A stretch of DNA of 64,000 nt from Homarus americanus (GCF_018991925.1 NW_024742338.1:2734495-2798494), one strand, 5' to 3'. Numbered from the stretch's first letter, positions 34,501-47,926 are shown. The notes: generated from the sequence alone by a model not told the origin. A program made the numbers and translations.

Positions 34501-37500
34501 TTTGTTCCATCATCTTGTTGTGGGTCTCCTCAGTAGCAGGAGTGAGGAGAGATGTGGACATAACATCACTGTTCAGGCAAAACAACAACATTTCATAATA
34601 TTTACAAAAGTATTTTCTCTATCCATCACTGCTCATTATCAAGGTATGTATGTCCTCTTAACAACATGTAACTTTCAACTAATCTTTCCAGAGTACTAAA
34701 ATCATTCAACAGATACACAATAGCAATGAGTTAGACCTGTGACACCCTATTTATTTTATTTTTTTGCACTAAGCCCCAAAACTTTGTCTACTAACATCTC
34801 TTGTACCAACAATATTACCAACCAAATTAAAATGGTACAAAACAAGTGGATGACATGAATTTGTTTTCTATTTAAGAGAGAAGTTTCATTTGACTCACCC
34901 ATTTTTCCAGAGTGCATCCACTTCATCTTGCCAGCCTGGAGGGGGTGACTCAAGCCAACTGTTGTAGTAGCGGACAATATTACTGTGGTTCAGCTTAGCC
35001 AATGCTCTCACTTCACGCTTTACTCTCTCAGCTGAAGACTTCCTGCACAGTAAACATGTATTTTAATCACATCTTACACACCCCTTGAACTATGGTGCAC
35101 AGAAGAAACAGTGTACAGTGAACGGATTCTCCCTAACACTCACTTAATGTCATACTCTAACTACTGTAACATTCCTCTAAAGCTCTTGATGCTTTACTGT
35201 CCTATACTATCACTGGCCACATCTCTGGACAGTTAACACAAGAGAAAGCAGATTATGTCAGGCTCCACTACAAAAAAAGTCCAAGGCCCTAAAACTCTGT
35301 GTAATATCAACAAAAGTGGTTTATTTTTTAATTCCCTGGACAGCTTGTGAGTTTTATTTACAACGCTCAATTAAAATCCATGAAAATTTGTGAGAATTAG
35401 ATTTACAAAGTCTTCATGAGCTAACATACAAAAGCAGGATGGTGGGAACAATTACAGTATTAAAGTCTAGTAAAATCTTCCAAGCTGTCTTAAGGAACTA
35501 GGAAATAAAAAATTAGTTCAAGCTTCCATCAAGTACAAAATAAAATTGTCTACCAATTTAGATTACCACATTAAGATGCTATACTTACTTAGAAGGGAGG
35601 ATGATTCTCTTAACAGCGTAAACATTCTCGTCGAGTTTGTTCCGCACTTGAAACACGACACCAAAGCCTCCTCGACCAAGACACTGTACCAGTTCAAAGT
35701 CCGTCAAATACCTGGATCAAGAGGAAAGGTAATCACAGCTTTTTAAAATTACTGTACCTAAATGATTAAAACACATTAAATATACTGTACTGTACCTTAA
35801 CCAGCACACACAGACAGTACACTAAGAACAGGTAACTCACAGTACACTAACAAATGCTGTAAATTATCTCACCTTGAGGTATATTCAGGTGATGACTCAG
35901 TCTTGTCTTCTGTTGGGAGTTCATTAGTCTTGACGGACAATGGTGAGGCAGCAGCTTCACCTGGTGGTGGTGGTGGTGCAGGCAGGGCAGGCAGTTGGAT
36001 ACCCATCCTCTGTATAAGTGCTAATATCTGTAAATTAAATTGTATTAATTCTTCGAAAAAATATAAATTAAAAAAATTGTCATTGTGGCGCCTAATATAA
36101 GTTAGCAAAATTTCAAAGTTTTCCTCTTTCTTCTAAAAAAAATTGGTTTTACACCATTAATAAACTCTACTTATTCCCCCCCTGCGAATAACAGATGAAA
36201 GCATTACTAACTTGTGGATTATTCTGAATCACAAGCTGTAACATCTGTGTGACGAGGACTAGAGCCTGGCGGGTCACGTGACGCTTCATGTGCACGAGTA
36301 TGTACTGCAACAGCAGGTAATGAAGTAATGTATAGCACACAAGACCAAAAGCAATCTTCATCCACATTTCTGGCCTGAAAAAAGATTTTAAAGGAAATAC
36401 TATATCGCCATACAGTACTGAACACAAATGAATTATTATGCACATACAGTGAAACCTAGCTAATCCAGACTAGGTCCTGCTTGGCATAACCACTTGGCAT
36501 CAGTTACTGTTATTTCACAATAGAAGGAGTATCTCACAATACTTTTTGTTCTCTAACTTTTAGTTCCCTATAAACCATTTAAAATTCTTCCAAATAGAAA
36601 AAGCTTGACAATAAAAGTAAACATGAACAGTAGCCATAAATGTTGTAGAAAAGTTCAAAATAACTGAATAACTTGAGTGTGACTCAAGGAATTATTTGGT
36701 ATAATTAGACAAACAGTTTCCGATATTAAGAAAAACAAAGCCAAATAAATGGTGTCTGATAATAAAATATCTTTTTAATGTTAATATGCCTCATTTACAA
36801 GACAATGCATTTTTTACTATACATTTTGAATAGTCCAGACCCTCTCCCCCATTTAGTCCTGACTAGCAAGAGTTTTACTGTACAGTATTACAATAAATGA
36901 TTCCTGTAAATCCTTCTTTATAAGTTATAGACTACAAGTTTTCTTTATTCTCTTCAGCTCCAGTTGTTAGAATGGATGACAGCAACTGCATCACACTGAG
37001 CCAAGCAATGAGGGACAACAGTTCCCTCGCCCACCTGCTCCTCCTTACCAATTTTTACATTTCCATCTTCAAAACTGTGGATTTGTCATATTAATCTTTA
37101 CTTGTCCTTCTCCCAATACTTTTCCTCCCATGATTCACCGTCTCACTCTCATTCCATCCCAGTACCTACAAGAATTCACCTTACCCAAGAACATTAAACT
37201 AATTAATAGTTCCTTTGACTTTATGAACCATTCTACCTATTCACAATTCAATGAGCCAGCCATTACTACCAAGCAGGGTGACCCATACCAAGTACCCTGT
37301 ACCTGTTCCCTCTACACATCCCCATTCTTGAAAAATTCCAAAAATCCATTCAGTTTACCAAGAAAATACAAAGCATATAATCTTACCCGATGTGAAAACA
37401 TATGTGAATGATTTGTGATGCAACTTCATCCATTATAGTTTCATCCTTTGGTGCTGATGCAGAGTCAGGTCTCTCCCACGGACGACTAAGATTAACCTGG

Positions 37501-40500
37501 CCGGTGTTTTCGTCACTGTACAAATAGTAGCCATTATCTGCGGCAGGGAGTTAGTTATATGACCTGCCAAAACTTTACACACATTTGTTTATCTTACTTC
37601 ACTCTCTAAACACTAATGTTACACAATACAGTACAAAAGTTGAAAAATAAACCAGTAACTATGGTAAACAGTACACAGGTCTACTTAACTGTCTAAAACT
37701 TGACAAAAGGAAAATATCTAATTGGCAAAAAAAAAAGAAAAGATATACTGTTGCTATTGTACCGACATAATCAATTTCCTGGAGCAAATATCCACCAACA
37801 TCATTATAATCTGATTAAAACTGGTAATAATCTGGTCCCCAAGATATGCTAGAGACTGTCAGTTGGTTGAAAATGTTCAAAGGAGGGCCACCAGACTGGT
37901 GCCTTTGGGGCCGCTTATGGTAGAAGCGGTACCGCTCTTGCCTCGCAAGCAAGATGTCACGGGTTCGATTCCCAGGCAAGCGGAAGTTGTTTGGACACTC
38001 TTCCTAGCCCCCTTGGTCCCTGTTCACCTAGCAGTAAAGTAGGTACCTGTTGTAAATCGAAAGGTTGCGAATTTGTATTCAGGGAAAGTTGTTGGAGCTT
38101 CTAAACTTGGAACAAACACAGTGGTGACCCGAGGATCACACACCCAACACAGACAAAACCAAATACGTGCGCTATGCGCTAACCAAATAAACGCAGTCGT
38201 GTAAAGCCACGGCACTATCTGTCCCACTACAATTCCCTTCCTAACCTCCTGCTCCTTCCTCTGTCATCTTCCCCACTCTACCTTTCACTACCAACAACTT
38301 TTGGAGCTTCTAAGCTTGGAAAAAACTGGTGCCTGCACTTCGGCACCTCAACTACCCTGAGAGATTGGAGCGCCTGAACTTGCCTAGTTTATACTACAGA
38401 CAAGCAAGGGGCGACCTAATTGAGGTGCATAAGCATCTCAAGGGGCACTACTCAGTCGAGTGTCCTTACTTGGAGCTAGCGGACGCTCGCCGCACAAGGG
38501 GTCACAGCTCAAGATTGAAGAAGCCGCAGGACCAGAAAACTGTGAGGGCAAACTTTTTTGGAGTGAGAGTTGTAAACTCTTGGAACAATCTACCAGAAAG
38601 TGTTGTGACGGCACCGAGTGTAAGCTCTTTCAAGACAAGACTTGACCAACACTGGAGCAGGTTCAGGTACATTCAGGAGCTGGTGCATGCCCAGTACTTG
38701 CCAACAGTGCGTGAGAGACGTGACCGATCGCCCAAGCGGCTAACGAGCCGATCAGTGGTGAAGAGGATAAAAGTAAAAAAGTAAGACAGTGCCAGCCACA
38801 CTGCCTCCCTGTGTACTGAATTCTCACTGCCAGGAACTAGTCACTTTGGATTTGGGGCCTAATATCAATGGTTAGATTAAGTTGGGGTTTATTTATTAGG
38901 ACTTGGGCCCATTTAATCAGTCACCAAAGTGGAGTATTATAACAAAGCAAAAGCTAACATTAGATTTTATAGCACCAAAGGTTTAAATTTTAAAGGTTTA
39001 TATTTTGCACATGTTAAAAAAAATTAATAAATAAATAAAAAATAAAATAAATAAAAATAAAATCACTTATCAATACAATATATATATTCTACCAACATAT
39101 TCATATAAATCACAACCTCAATTTACAGCAAGCTATTTCAACAACTTAATACCACAGTTCATTTACACATACCTGTATAACACATTACAAAGTGAAAAAG
39201 ATAACTTCTAACTAGTCACTTGCAAAGATATCAACACTAGCTTAAACTGACAAGAAATTAACAAACAACAAATGCCTGGTAATTAATCATATACTGTACA
39301 GTCACGGACAAAAGTTGGCTCCCCGCAGTGAAACTGAGTCACGGGAATGAGTCTCCGAACTGACTTACCCTGACTGTTTCATCTCATTTGGGGTCGACGC
39401 TGCTTCATTTTCGGAGGGAGCGAACCTTTGACCCCGACTGTACAAAGATTATTTCTGTGTAGTACCGAGTCACATGAACCATATCCTAGTGTCAGAAGTC
39501 ACATTACTAATACAGACAAGTATTTCCTGAGGCTACACACACCTCATATCCACACCGTCAGTTATAATCCACCTTCATGTAATTGTATGAATGGATATCT
39601 GCATCCAGGTGTTAACGTGTAACCAGTCAGGTCTACAGATTAATCTCTTCATCTACTGGTGCCATAATACAACTGCACTGGCAAAGTTTTTACAAGTGGA
39701 TATGTCCCAACAGTCACATCTGCCAGTGTGTTTAACTCCCAGTGCCTGTACGAGTCATGTCTACGTGAGAATACACATTTATGTACTAATCAAGTCTTCT
39801 AATGAATTTATCATATTTTCATCCTTTACTCATCGCTACAATGGGTTGTTTACATATCTGTGTGTACAGTAATGAAGTTTACAAGTAGCTCAGTACCCAA
39901 CTACCTGCACTAACTACAGCTATAAGGAGATGTTTGTCTGTCTACTGAGCTGCCTTACTGAGTACTGCACTGTATCACATCAAGTTTACCTCTGTAGCCT
40001 AGTCCCAGTGTGTCATCCAGCAACAAAAATGCCGTGAGCATGCACTGGCTAGCTAAATGGCATGAAAATATCAATTATATTTACATACCTGTATATACAA
40101 ATGACAGTAAAAAGATACAAAGTATAATGTAAACAATTCAAATGAGAATAACAACTAGTAACAAGAAGATTGAAGTAAAAACAATGAGCAAAAAAAATTT
40201 CCAAGTGACAAAGACTGATTAAACTACCCGTGAAATTTCTTCATGCACTGTACTGTACAGCCAACTTGTTCACATTGTCCAACTTTACCAGTCCATGAAC
40301 TTAAATATGATTAAGGTAAAAATTATATATAAAAAAGATATAATACGTAAAACACATCAACAATACAAGATAAAAACAAATCAAAATTGTGATAGCTAAA
40401 TGAGTCCTCTTCCATCCAGAAACTTATCGTGGTGGCCAGGCAGTTGGTCCACCTCGGCCAATATGGCAACCTGGAAATTTTTCAATCTGGATATCACGAT

Positions 40501-43500
40501 CACCAGACAAAAACCCCCTTCATGAGTTTTTGTATCATATAAAACAAACTATCGTTTTATCACTTGTGGTTCTAAATTTATTAACAATCAAAGCTGTCCA
40601 GGTCTTTTGAGCCACCCTGTTCAGGCCTCTCATATCAAGGCTTTTCTGTCCCTCTCATATAAATGTGATGATCCTAGCCTGATGCTGTAAGGCCAAAGGC
40701 ATCAAGACTGACACACACAGCTCAGCAGGCCCATAACACTATATTGTACTATAAGATGAGTGAGTGTGTACCTGCATATTCTTGGTGTTAATATAATTTG
40801 AGTGACTTACCAAATGGATAATCAATGCGATGGGCAACAGCTACAGCAGTGGAGGACTCGTCTTTGGCATCGTAGGTGAGAAGCAGAGGATGTGTGCGGC
40901 CACTGTGATGGACTATCGGTGTACGGGAAGGAGCAGTGGCCAAGTATGGACGCCACTGAACTCTTGGAAATTTTACCTCGGTGGGGTCTGCACCGAGTGA
41001 GAAACATTCATTAATTATAAAATAATCACATCCAAAACCTTAAGTACTGTACCTTAGCTGTCAAAGACACAGTTATATAATACAAGTATCTATACAGGCA
41101 TACGTCTGATTTATGATTTTTTAAGGGATATTTTCTAGACTGATCAGTTACCCAAGGTTTTTGTAATGTTAAACTCAGATGGGATATTCTACAGTACTAC
41201 TTTAACAATACAAATAACATGTAAGCAAACATAGACACACATACTAAATGAAATCTAAGTAAAAATATTCTTGACTAAAGATAGTTACATAGCATTTCTA
41301 CTTGAGAGGTTAGTGAACACCACACACCCTGGGTGGACGAGTCAGCCGTGAATATCCTTGCTGCAGAGTTAACCTTATGACGCATCCCTCCACTCTGCTG
41401 GATGTACAGTTGTTTCTGATGCACACCTACGTACAGTGCTGGCTGCAGCTGCTGGTCCTCCTCATCGCTCTGATACAAATGAAACACACACCACTAAAAA
41501 TGAGGAAGTGTTTCTAATATCCCAGGCCATGACCAAGTCTGGAACAACCAACTCATTCATTACCAACAAATATACAAGCTGAAAACCTTAGACCATGACC
41601 TTGGTGAAAAAATAAAAAGTACAATTATTAGTTCAAATCTTTTGTGTATTAGAGGCAATAGCTGCCACTGAGAGGTGAAGTGTCTTGTCATCACAGTAGC
41701 CCGGCACTCCATCGCCCCTATCTGATCAATTCCTTAGGTTCAACCCACAAGAGAAGGAAGTTGGATATCCCAGGCTTGGTTACAGGATGTCAGGATCAAT
41801 TCCACTCTATAACTTAACACCTGGTTCAAATGTTCTATAAACCATAAGTGGATTAAATAAATAAAACAACATTTAACAGCAATGAATGAGCCTCTCCCAC
41901 TCACCCATGCCACACAGAGCAATACAACCAACTAACTCATGATGAAGTAGCAGGACAGACTGCCAGGACTTGCCTCTAAAAGAAGGCCAATGAAGATACA
42001 ATGATCCAGAGGACAACCATCAAGGAAAAATAATCCAGGAGACATTCAGAGATGACCAACTGCACTGTACAGGTAGGTGAGACTGGAAAATTGACCCAGT
42101 GAAGACTTATGACCAACCCAAATGAGCGTCACAAGGAACACACCTAATGTACTGCACTGTGAAGACTCTTTAATGACAGCTGTTGTCTTTAATTACCCAC
42201 TTATAAGGAATATGACAGCCTTGGGAAGGAATTAAGTTGTTTCCCACTGATTACAACTACCAATATCATGGGAACTGGAATTTCAACCTATAGACTTTGG
42301 TTGGTAATGAACGAGTCATCCACGTCTGGTGTTAAGATATAAATACACACTGAGACAAATAAGCACATTACAAAGCCACATAATCTCCCAACTTTTACAG
42401 CACAAATTTCTTAATATTTTAGTATATTCTACTGGACATAAAAGTACAACAGGAATTACTTTGTTAATCAATATGTTAAAGACTTACCTCGCGCTGTGTG
42501 TCAGGGAGGCCAGTGTCTGGGTTCAGGGCCGGCACACTGCTAGTGCTGAACAAATCAACTTGTTCTAATTCTCCTTCCAGTACTCGCCAAGCGTTTACAA
42601 CTGGTGACGTCAACTGTACACAATGAAAATAATGTACTGTACAATAAAATCGAAATATTGTACTCTCCCAAAAATATATTTTACCTGTGTGTATATCTAT
42701 TAATAAAAAGCATCAAAGGACTTCAAGTCATTTCCTTACTTAAAACTGACTCATTAGCAATTGTCGTCTTTAAATTATAGAGGATTGTATTTCCTGGATT
42801 AGATGTACTGCACAGTAATGGTAAATAAGAATCTATATGAAAATTAGAATGAAATGCAGTTGTTGCTTTATGTGGACAGTAGAAGGAAGACTAGTTGGTC
42901 ACTTTCTTATGGTTATCCTTTACCTTCCAACATTTTTTTTATCATTCCTAATATTCTTTGGTGAAACTAATCTGATAGTCACCATTATTTAACCTATGAA
43001 TGCTGGTGAACATCAATATAATAAGGATCTTTACGTGCCATAATTTTTAAGATCGGTACCTCATTTCTGCTCGAGTGAATTACTGTAATGATATTTGTGG
43101 CAACTTTTCCATCTCCACATTGGTCCCTCTCTCCACAAGTAGCATTCTTTGTAGTCATGGAAGAAGTATCTAGCATTTCCAGTGACACATTGTACGGAAA
43201 GATCCACACACAGAAGCTTCCTACCATTGTTTGTGTCACTCGTTAGGTGTACAGGAAATATGATTACAGAAATGTATTCGGTGAGCAAATTTTGTCCATT
43301 TAATAGATAACTTTATAATTTTACCCATTCCTTTTAGAACTCCTCATCTATTCCTGTCAGTCAGAGCAAATAATCCTCACATAGCTCATCATCACTTGAA
43401 CCTTATGTGCTCATCCGAAACAATGTCCCAAGATTACCGTCTGTTTTACCCGTCACTCCATACTGGCTGCCACTCATGTTCAAGGCTGGTTGGCTCTAAG

Positions 43501-46500
43501 GCCCTGTACTGTATTTGTTTAAGGTGTAAAATCTGTCACCAAGAACAACAGCAACACCTTATTGAGCTGTAAGATGTTGTGTGAAGGAATAATCCAAGAA
43601 GACTGCAGTGTTGAGTGTATCTCACCTTTTGTTGCCATATTAATCCACCGTCAGCATCCATGCCCATGATGATCCCGTCCGGCACAATAAAGTGAAGTGT
43701 GGGTAAGAGGGAATGACTCGTGTCCTTGGTGCCCATAGACTCACATCCACCTCCGGCAAGGTTCACTTCGTGCTGCCCCACACTGAAGTTCCATCTGCAG
43801 GTTTAATAAAAACAATTATTACATAGCAATAATGAAACTTCTATACACCTGCTGTCTCGTGAGAGGCTAGAAAATATTTATGAATTTTACCAAATTACAA
43901 ATATTTTTTCTGATAACTGCAGTGTCCAAAATTAGGCCAAAATCCCAAACCCTGAAGCTCCAATGTGTAATTGTACAGTACACAGTATATACAGGCAGTC
44001 CCTGATTTATGAAAGGGTTCCATTTCTGATAAACCTTTTTGTAAGTTATTTTCTTGTAAATTGGATCACATTCTCCAAAGACTCCCAATATAAAAGCCGA
44101 GATACAATCCTACAAAACAAAACAAAACATTACCAAACTGTCTTAAAATACACAATAAATATTTTTTAATTCAAATTTTTGGTGTTCAGTATATATAGGT
44201 TGAAGATGGGCTCTGTGTAGCCTGAAGCATTAGAGTAATTAAGAAAATCAACTAACCCCGTGTTTCCCTCCCGTCCATCAAATCCACTTGTCGTCATGAA
44301 TCGATCACATTACTGTCAAGTGGTTATCTATGAAGGAAGTGCTGAGGACTGACAAGAACCTCCCTGTTGATCCAACCGAAGGATATTGTTAACGGGACAA
44401 AAAGAAACACATACCTCTCATCCCCCGTCGTGGGATCCACTGCACGTACTGTCTGAGTGACACGTCGTATGACCAGCACGTGTGCGGGCTTTGACGCAGT
44501 TCTCTGACGTTTGCATCCTAAGGAGTTGCACACGTAAATAAGCCTCCCTGTGTCCACTGACATACCCCAAACTTCTGTTGCTTTTCCTCCTGAAAGTCAG
44601 TTCAACATCATTAATTATAAAAATTATAAGTATATTCAGTCTTAATAACAAAAACAGTAGATCAACTCATCAATACAATGACAATATTACTGAAGAGAGA
44701 GTGAGAGAGTCTGTTAAAATTTTTAAGAACAGACAACACTACAGTATCTAGACACCTATTACAGTACCCAGGAAAAGTCCCATTCAGGAGAGCACACCTA
44801 CAGTACTTTACTGTACTTCCCAAATGTGGAAGTTTGTAAGTCATCCACCATTTGGTGTCTCTGCTTGTTTTTTAATTTATCTTCTGCTACAGACTGTTGT
44901 AAGGTCATGAGTGAGCATAAAAGCCTTTGTAAGCCCAAACTTGAAAAATTCCTATAATGTATAAACACCTAAAGAGGCACTGCTGCATCTTTTAGTAAAA
45001 TTTTGGTAATTAATTTGTATTTCTGTGTACAGCAGTACTGTGCCTGGGGCCATTGTCTTATTAGGACATCTCCTGATCCCGAGGTGTTCAGACACTATGA
45101 TGCTGACTATCAACATTCACTCATGTACCACAAGATGAACGGATATTTCTACATAATGTACAGTGTAAGTCATCTCTTTAAGTTACTTTCAAAATGTATC
45201 CTCAACTTCATCTCCCTACCCCTACACTGGAGCTCGTGCTGCTGCCGCTTTCATTTTATACCCCCCCCCCCCGCCTTAAATTTTACAAGTGTCATCCCAG
45301 AATCCAATAATCTCTACATACCAACGTTCTCACATATTTTTATCATCATCATCATCGTTTACGGCCATTTTCTATACTTGTGTGGGTTAGCCGTAATTAC
45401 TTGATGGCAGTTCCCCATGCTGCATGGTCTCTTGTAGCGTCCCCTGTTAGGCTCCTAACTCTAACGCCATTTCTTACAGCCTCTACCCATGTCATATTTT
45501 ACCTATCCCTGGGTCTCCTCCCCTTCACATATAATCTTTAATTTTTACATGAGCACAATTTCAGTTTTCACTCAACAGTTTGCATGTTCACACACAATAC
45601 ATTTATACAGTAAACTATAAGACAAAACATGCCACACAATACAGTACACTCTGGGTGTTGTATTCCATACCTGTGAAAATAGTGTCTGTATTGAACTTGA
45701 AAGATGAGTGAAGTAAAGTGTCAGCAGTCACAGGGAGAGCCTCCACACCCTCACCATCAAACCTGAATATTCCACCATCCAGAGAGGGAATCAGACGTAC
45801 CCATTCACCGCGGGATGTTACTTCCAACTGTAAAATTTCAACCAATTGGCTATGTTAGTCCTTGTGAAAAAAAATCAAATCCTACTAACTGGTTGCCTGT
45901 ACAGTACAGTACTTGCTGATGCAGAAAGTATCACTAAGTACCATAACCCTCATGAAAGCAGGGCTACCAGGACCAATGGGCATACCATAATATACATCAT
46001 CAGTGGTTTCATACTGCTTCATACACAGTGTGGATGTATGAAATTCAAGAAAACAGAATAAATGTCTTTTATCTAACCTTTTCAACTGCAAATTTTCATC
46101 AATCAAATCCTTGTAAATCAGTGCCTGTCTGTACTGTACAACACGGTAATTCACACAAAAAAAAACATTAATTTCCCTATAAGTCATCCTGTACATAACA
46201 AGTTTACTCAACAGCTGTTATGACCTTTTACCTTTGACATAGATGAAGACAACATGGGTTTATTTATGCCGCCAGTCTGGTGGGACCACAACACAGCTCC
46301 GGTAGTCAGGTCCATGCTGGTCACTCTTCCATCTAACGTACTCACCACCACAGCCGGTCTGCACAAGAGGTACAGAATGAGATGATGTATTTGTAAGTAA
46401 GAGGCATAGTGACACGTTTGTCATGGGGAGGGGGGAGGGTTACTTCAGTCTTATGAGGGCAGAAGCAAAAATTTTAAATAAATACACTATAGTAGCACCC

Positions 46501-47919
46501 AAAATTGCATGATATAAATTATTGCTTTAGGGATTTCATATGCAAATTTGTATTAGATATCGTTTGTATTAGATATCGTTCCTGGGTACCAAGGTTTGGT
46601 CTGGTTAGGTTACAATAGGTTAGGTTAGGTTAAGTTTGTTAAGTTAGGTAGGTTAGGTTGGTTAGGTTAGATGATCGAAACTAAAATTTTACCATTGTTT
46701 CTGCTTTTATGCACAAAAAAACACCTTACAGTACTTTATTTAGCAAGTGGCATAAGAAAAAGTGATTCTACTTATGTATTTTCTTGTTTTTATCAGTAAT
46801 TATCTTACTGTTTTCAGTGTTAAGGTAACAAGGGAGGACTGAATACGTCTAGATAAAATTTTTGTGCATAAAATCCTACAAAAATGTATTTAGTGAACTT
46901 AAATCTGTGAATATTGTTGTATCATAGTCAAATGTAGATCACATCCACCAAATGTTAAAGTGATTCGTTACGTACAAAACTATGTTAATTAATTCAGTTT
47001 TTAAGTGTCCATTACATAAATACAGTAAGATTCGGGTCAAAATCTGTAATGTTATAGGTTCAATACGTTAGGTAAAGTTCTAGAGGGTTTGTTTGGTGTT
47101 TCTCTTAGTTTTTTAACCCTTCAGTTTCCCTCGTCTACAAAGCCCTGGCCAATTTTAGAAGTTTCATTTCGTTGCTAGTGTTAAAAGAGAAACATTTCCA
47201 TAGATACACTTTACCCACATTTCGGTTATCCATCTATTTGGAAGTATATGCCAGAATCGTTCAAAACACATCAAAAACCATCAGAAAAACCTAACCTAAT
47301 CAAACCTAACTTAAACCTCTCTCGGACGGTGGTATGCTCAATATCCTAAAATTCGCTGGATGACCGAAATGAACAATAATACCTTAATTTATAACAAGAT
47401 AAATAATATAAGAAAATCCTACATTAATAATAAATTTCTCGCAATAACATAAAATGAATCCTCACTACACCGTCGACAAAACGGTGTCATCCCGCTTGGA
47501 CGATCATCTGATATAAGTCATTTTTATAATCTTAGTTCAATGATTAGGTTAGGTTAGGTTACATTACATTAAATTGAATAAAACAAACCGTACCGTAGAA
47601 CCCCATCATCCTGCGGACAGTGGGGCAGCTCATCAAACTCAGGTCTGCTGTACACCTCCTCGTACTCATGGGGGCTAGAGTACATGGTCTCCAGGTCATC
47701 GTCATCCTCCACATCCACCACTATCATGTCCCCATCATCCTCAGGGTAGTCCAAGTCATCCTCGACCTCGACCCACCTGCTGTACCCTGAAGCCTCAAGT
47801 ATCTCCTCGGACACATCATCACCATCCCTCTCAGCGTCCACGTAAGTCAATAACAACACAAACAAGAGTAATAAGATGGCCAGTAAGAGTCGTATTATAC
47901 CACGGCGCCAATGATTCAT
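31581..47919 (-). CDS. EIF2AK3: PERK, ER-resident eIF2-alpha kinase, complete, 17 exons, 1228 aa
   Basis: Senses unfolded protein in the ER lumen and phosphorylates eIF2-alpha in the cytosol, lowering translation. Exons (minus): 47919-47594, 46358-46232, 45827-45671, 44589-44415, 43794-43626, 42613-42488, 41469-41328, 40987-40811, 37537-37387, 36374-36212, 36027-35873, 35711-35589, 35042-34899, 34568-33575, 33160-32978, 32478-32314, 31790-31581. They sum to 3687 nt with every phase continuous and GT-AG borders throughout. Luminal marks: VSTLDGRV near residue 115, YVCNSLGC at 222-229, WNFSVG at 263-268 with a glycosylation site, SRTPIV, and PFDNGYYL. Membrane segment about 524-544. Kinase: GRGGFG at 635-640, catalytic Lys657, HRDLK at 1039-1043, DFG at 1059-1061, [10 protein letters not shown] at 1095-1104. 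Human PERK is 1116 aa; the extra length is mainly kinase insert. Drosophila calls it PEK. The last exon acceptor (cattag) is the least certain border. Confidence 0.95.
31836..32290. repeat. 23-bp minisatellite in PERK intron 16, about 18 copies
   Basis: Unit CTTAATCAATCTACCGACAT plus ATT, with ACCAAC/ACCGAC alternation. It occupies nearly the entire intron between exons 16 and 17 (31791-32313). Confidence 0.95.
33575..34568 (-). CDS. EIF2AK3: PERK exon 14: kinase insert through HRDLK (994 nt)
   Basis: By far the longest exon. Residues about 712-988 form the insert between N-lobe strands, characteristic of PERK. It is Ser/Asp/Glu-rich and contains a perfect 18-residue duplication ([18 protein letters not shown]). 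The motif EDSFDVVFE occurs twice (818-826 and 841-849). [13 protein letters not shown] matches the IVFEDSGC segment of vertebrate PERK. Then the kinase resumes with FLYIQMELC (990-998), the alpha-E helix and HRDLK at the exon end. The donor splits the catalytic loop between HRDLK and PSN. Confidence 0.93.
34281..34388 (-). repeat. Perfect 54-bp tandem duplication inside PERK coding sequence
   Basis: Positions 34281-34334 and 34335-34388 are identical. In frame it adds 18 acidic/Ser-rich residues to the kinase insert without changing the frame. Confidence 0.97.
36212..36374 (-). CDS. EIF2AK3: PERK exon 10: transmembrane segment
   Basis: Encodes [14 protein letters not shown] then [13 protein letters not shown], a single hydrophobic span (about 524-544). 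It is followed by basic residues HMKRHVTR, consistent with a type I topology with the kinase in the cytosol. A second, weaker hydrophobic stretch ([14 protein letters not shown]) follows; I read it as an amphipathic juxtamembrane helix rather than another span. Confidence 0.9.
36446..36885. mobile_element. Pogo/Tigger-type MITE in PERK intron 9
   Basis: Left end ACAGTGAAACCTAGCTAATC and right end (reverse complement) ACAGTAAAACTCTTGCTAGT are imperfect inverted repeats of the CAGT(G/A)AAACC type. No coding capacity. Confidence 0.55.
37825..38790 (+). mobile_element. LINE ORF2 C-terminal fragment (family A) in PERK intron 8, split by a SINE
   Basis: Parts 37825-37904 and 38325-38790 together correspond to the family A copy at 6460-6985. 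The right part is open for 151 codons: [54 protein letters not shown], and a basic end KRIKVKK with a stop. It is better preserved than the 6418 copy, hence younger. It is antisense to PERK. Confidence 0.9.
37905..38324 (+). mobile_element. tRNA-derived SINE inserted in the LINE copy
   Basis: 420 bp flanked by a perfect 10-bp target duplication ACTGGTGCCT (37895-37904 and 38325-38334). The 5' part is tRNA-like: a 5-bp anticodon stem CTTGC/GCAAG at 37937-37953 encloses the loop CTCGCAA (CGC, Ala-like), and a pol III B box GGTTCGATTCC lies at 37962-37972. The body contains the GGAGCTTCTAA(A/G)CTTGGA motif twice, near 38093 and at the 3' end. Confidence 0.85.
39297..39442. mobile_element. Tc1/mariner-type MITE, copy 2, in PERK intron 8
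   Basis: Inverted ends TACAGTCACGGACAAAAGTT and, reading inward from the right, TACAGTCGGGGTCAAAGGTT. They start at TA as in Tc1/mariner insertions. 146 bp, shorter than the copy at 21686. Confidence 0.8.
42994..43288 (-). other. Unassigned open sequence in PERK intron 5
   Basis: Two overlapping minus-strand frames, no stop for 81 and 75 codons. Neither matches the PERK luminal domain, and the flanking exons 5 and 6 already join in phase without it. Probably a fragment of an unknown repeat. Confidence 0.3.
46590..46670. repeat. Interstitial (TTAGGT)-like array in PERK intron 1
   Basis: About 80 bp of GGTTAGGTTA with point changes, resembling the arthropod telomeric TTAGG unit. Confidence 0.8.
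47594..47919 (-). CDS. EIF2AK3: PERK exon 1: signal peptide and acidic N-terminus
   Basis: The ATG has A at -3 (caagATGA). Residues 1-29 are a signal peptide or anchor: [20 protein letters not shown] and further Leu-rich residues, with cleavage likely after VDA. Residues 31-98 are strongly acidic ([15 protein letters not shown]), typical of the disordered start of the luminal domain. Ends phase 2 at a GTACGG donor; exon 2 restores Arg109 and opens the beta-propeller-like region with [12 protein letters not shown]. Confidence 0.92.
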
Positions 47920-47926
47920 CTTGCAT
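47831..47926 (-). promoter_or_regulatory. Overlapping upstream ORF at the PERK start
   Basis: An ATG begins 7 nt upstream of the PERK ATG (47926, context gtgATGc with G at -3). It is out of frame and runs 31 codons into the PERK coding region before a TGA. If the transcript includes it, it would compete with the PERK start. Whether it is transcribed depends on the unmapped start site. Confidence 0.5.

Noticed and set aside
37911..37980. Functional tRNA-Ala gene
   Set aside because: The T stem does not pair properly and the sequence lies inside a 420-bp element with a target duplication, so it is a SINE head.
42994..43239. Extra PERK luminal exon
   Set aside because: Exons 5 and 6 already join in phase 0 at a conserved point; this frame does not resemble the luminal domain.
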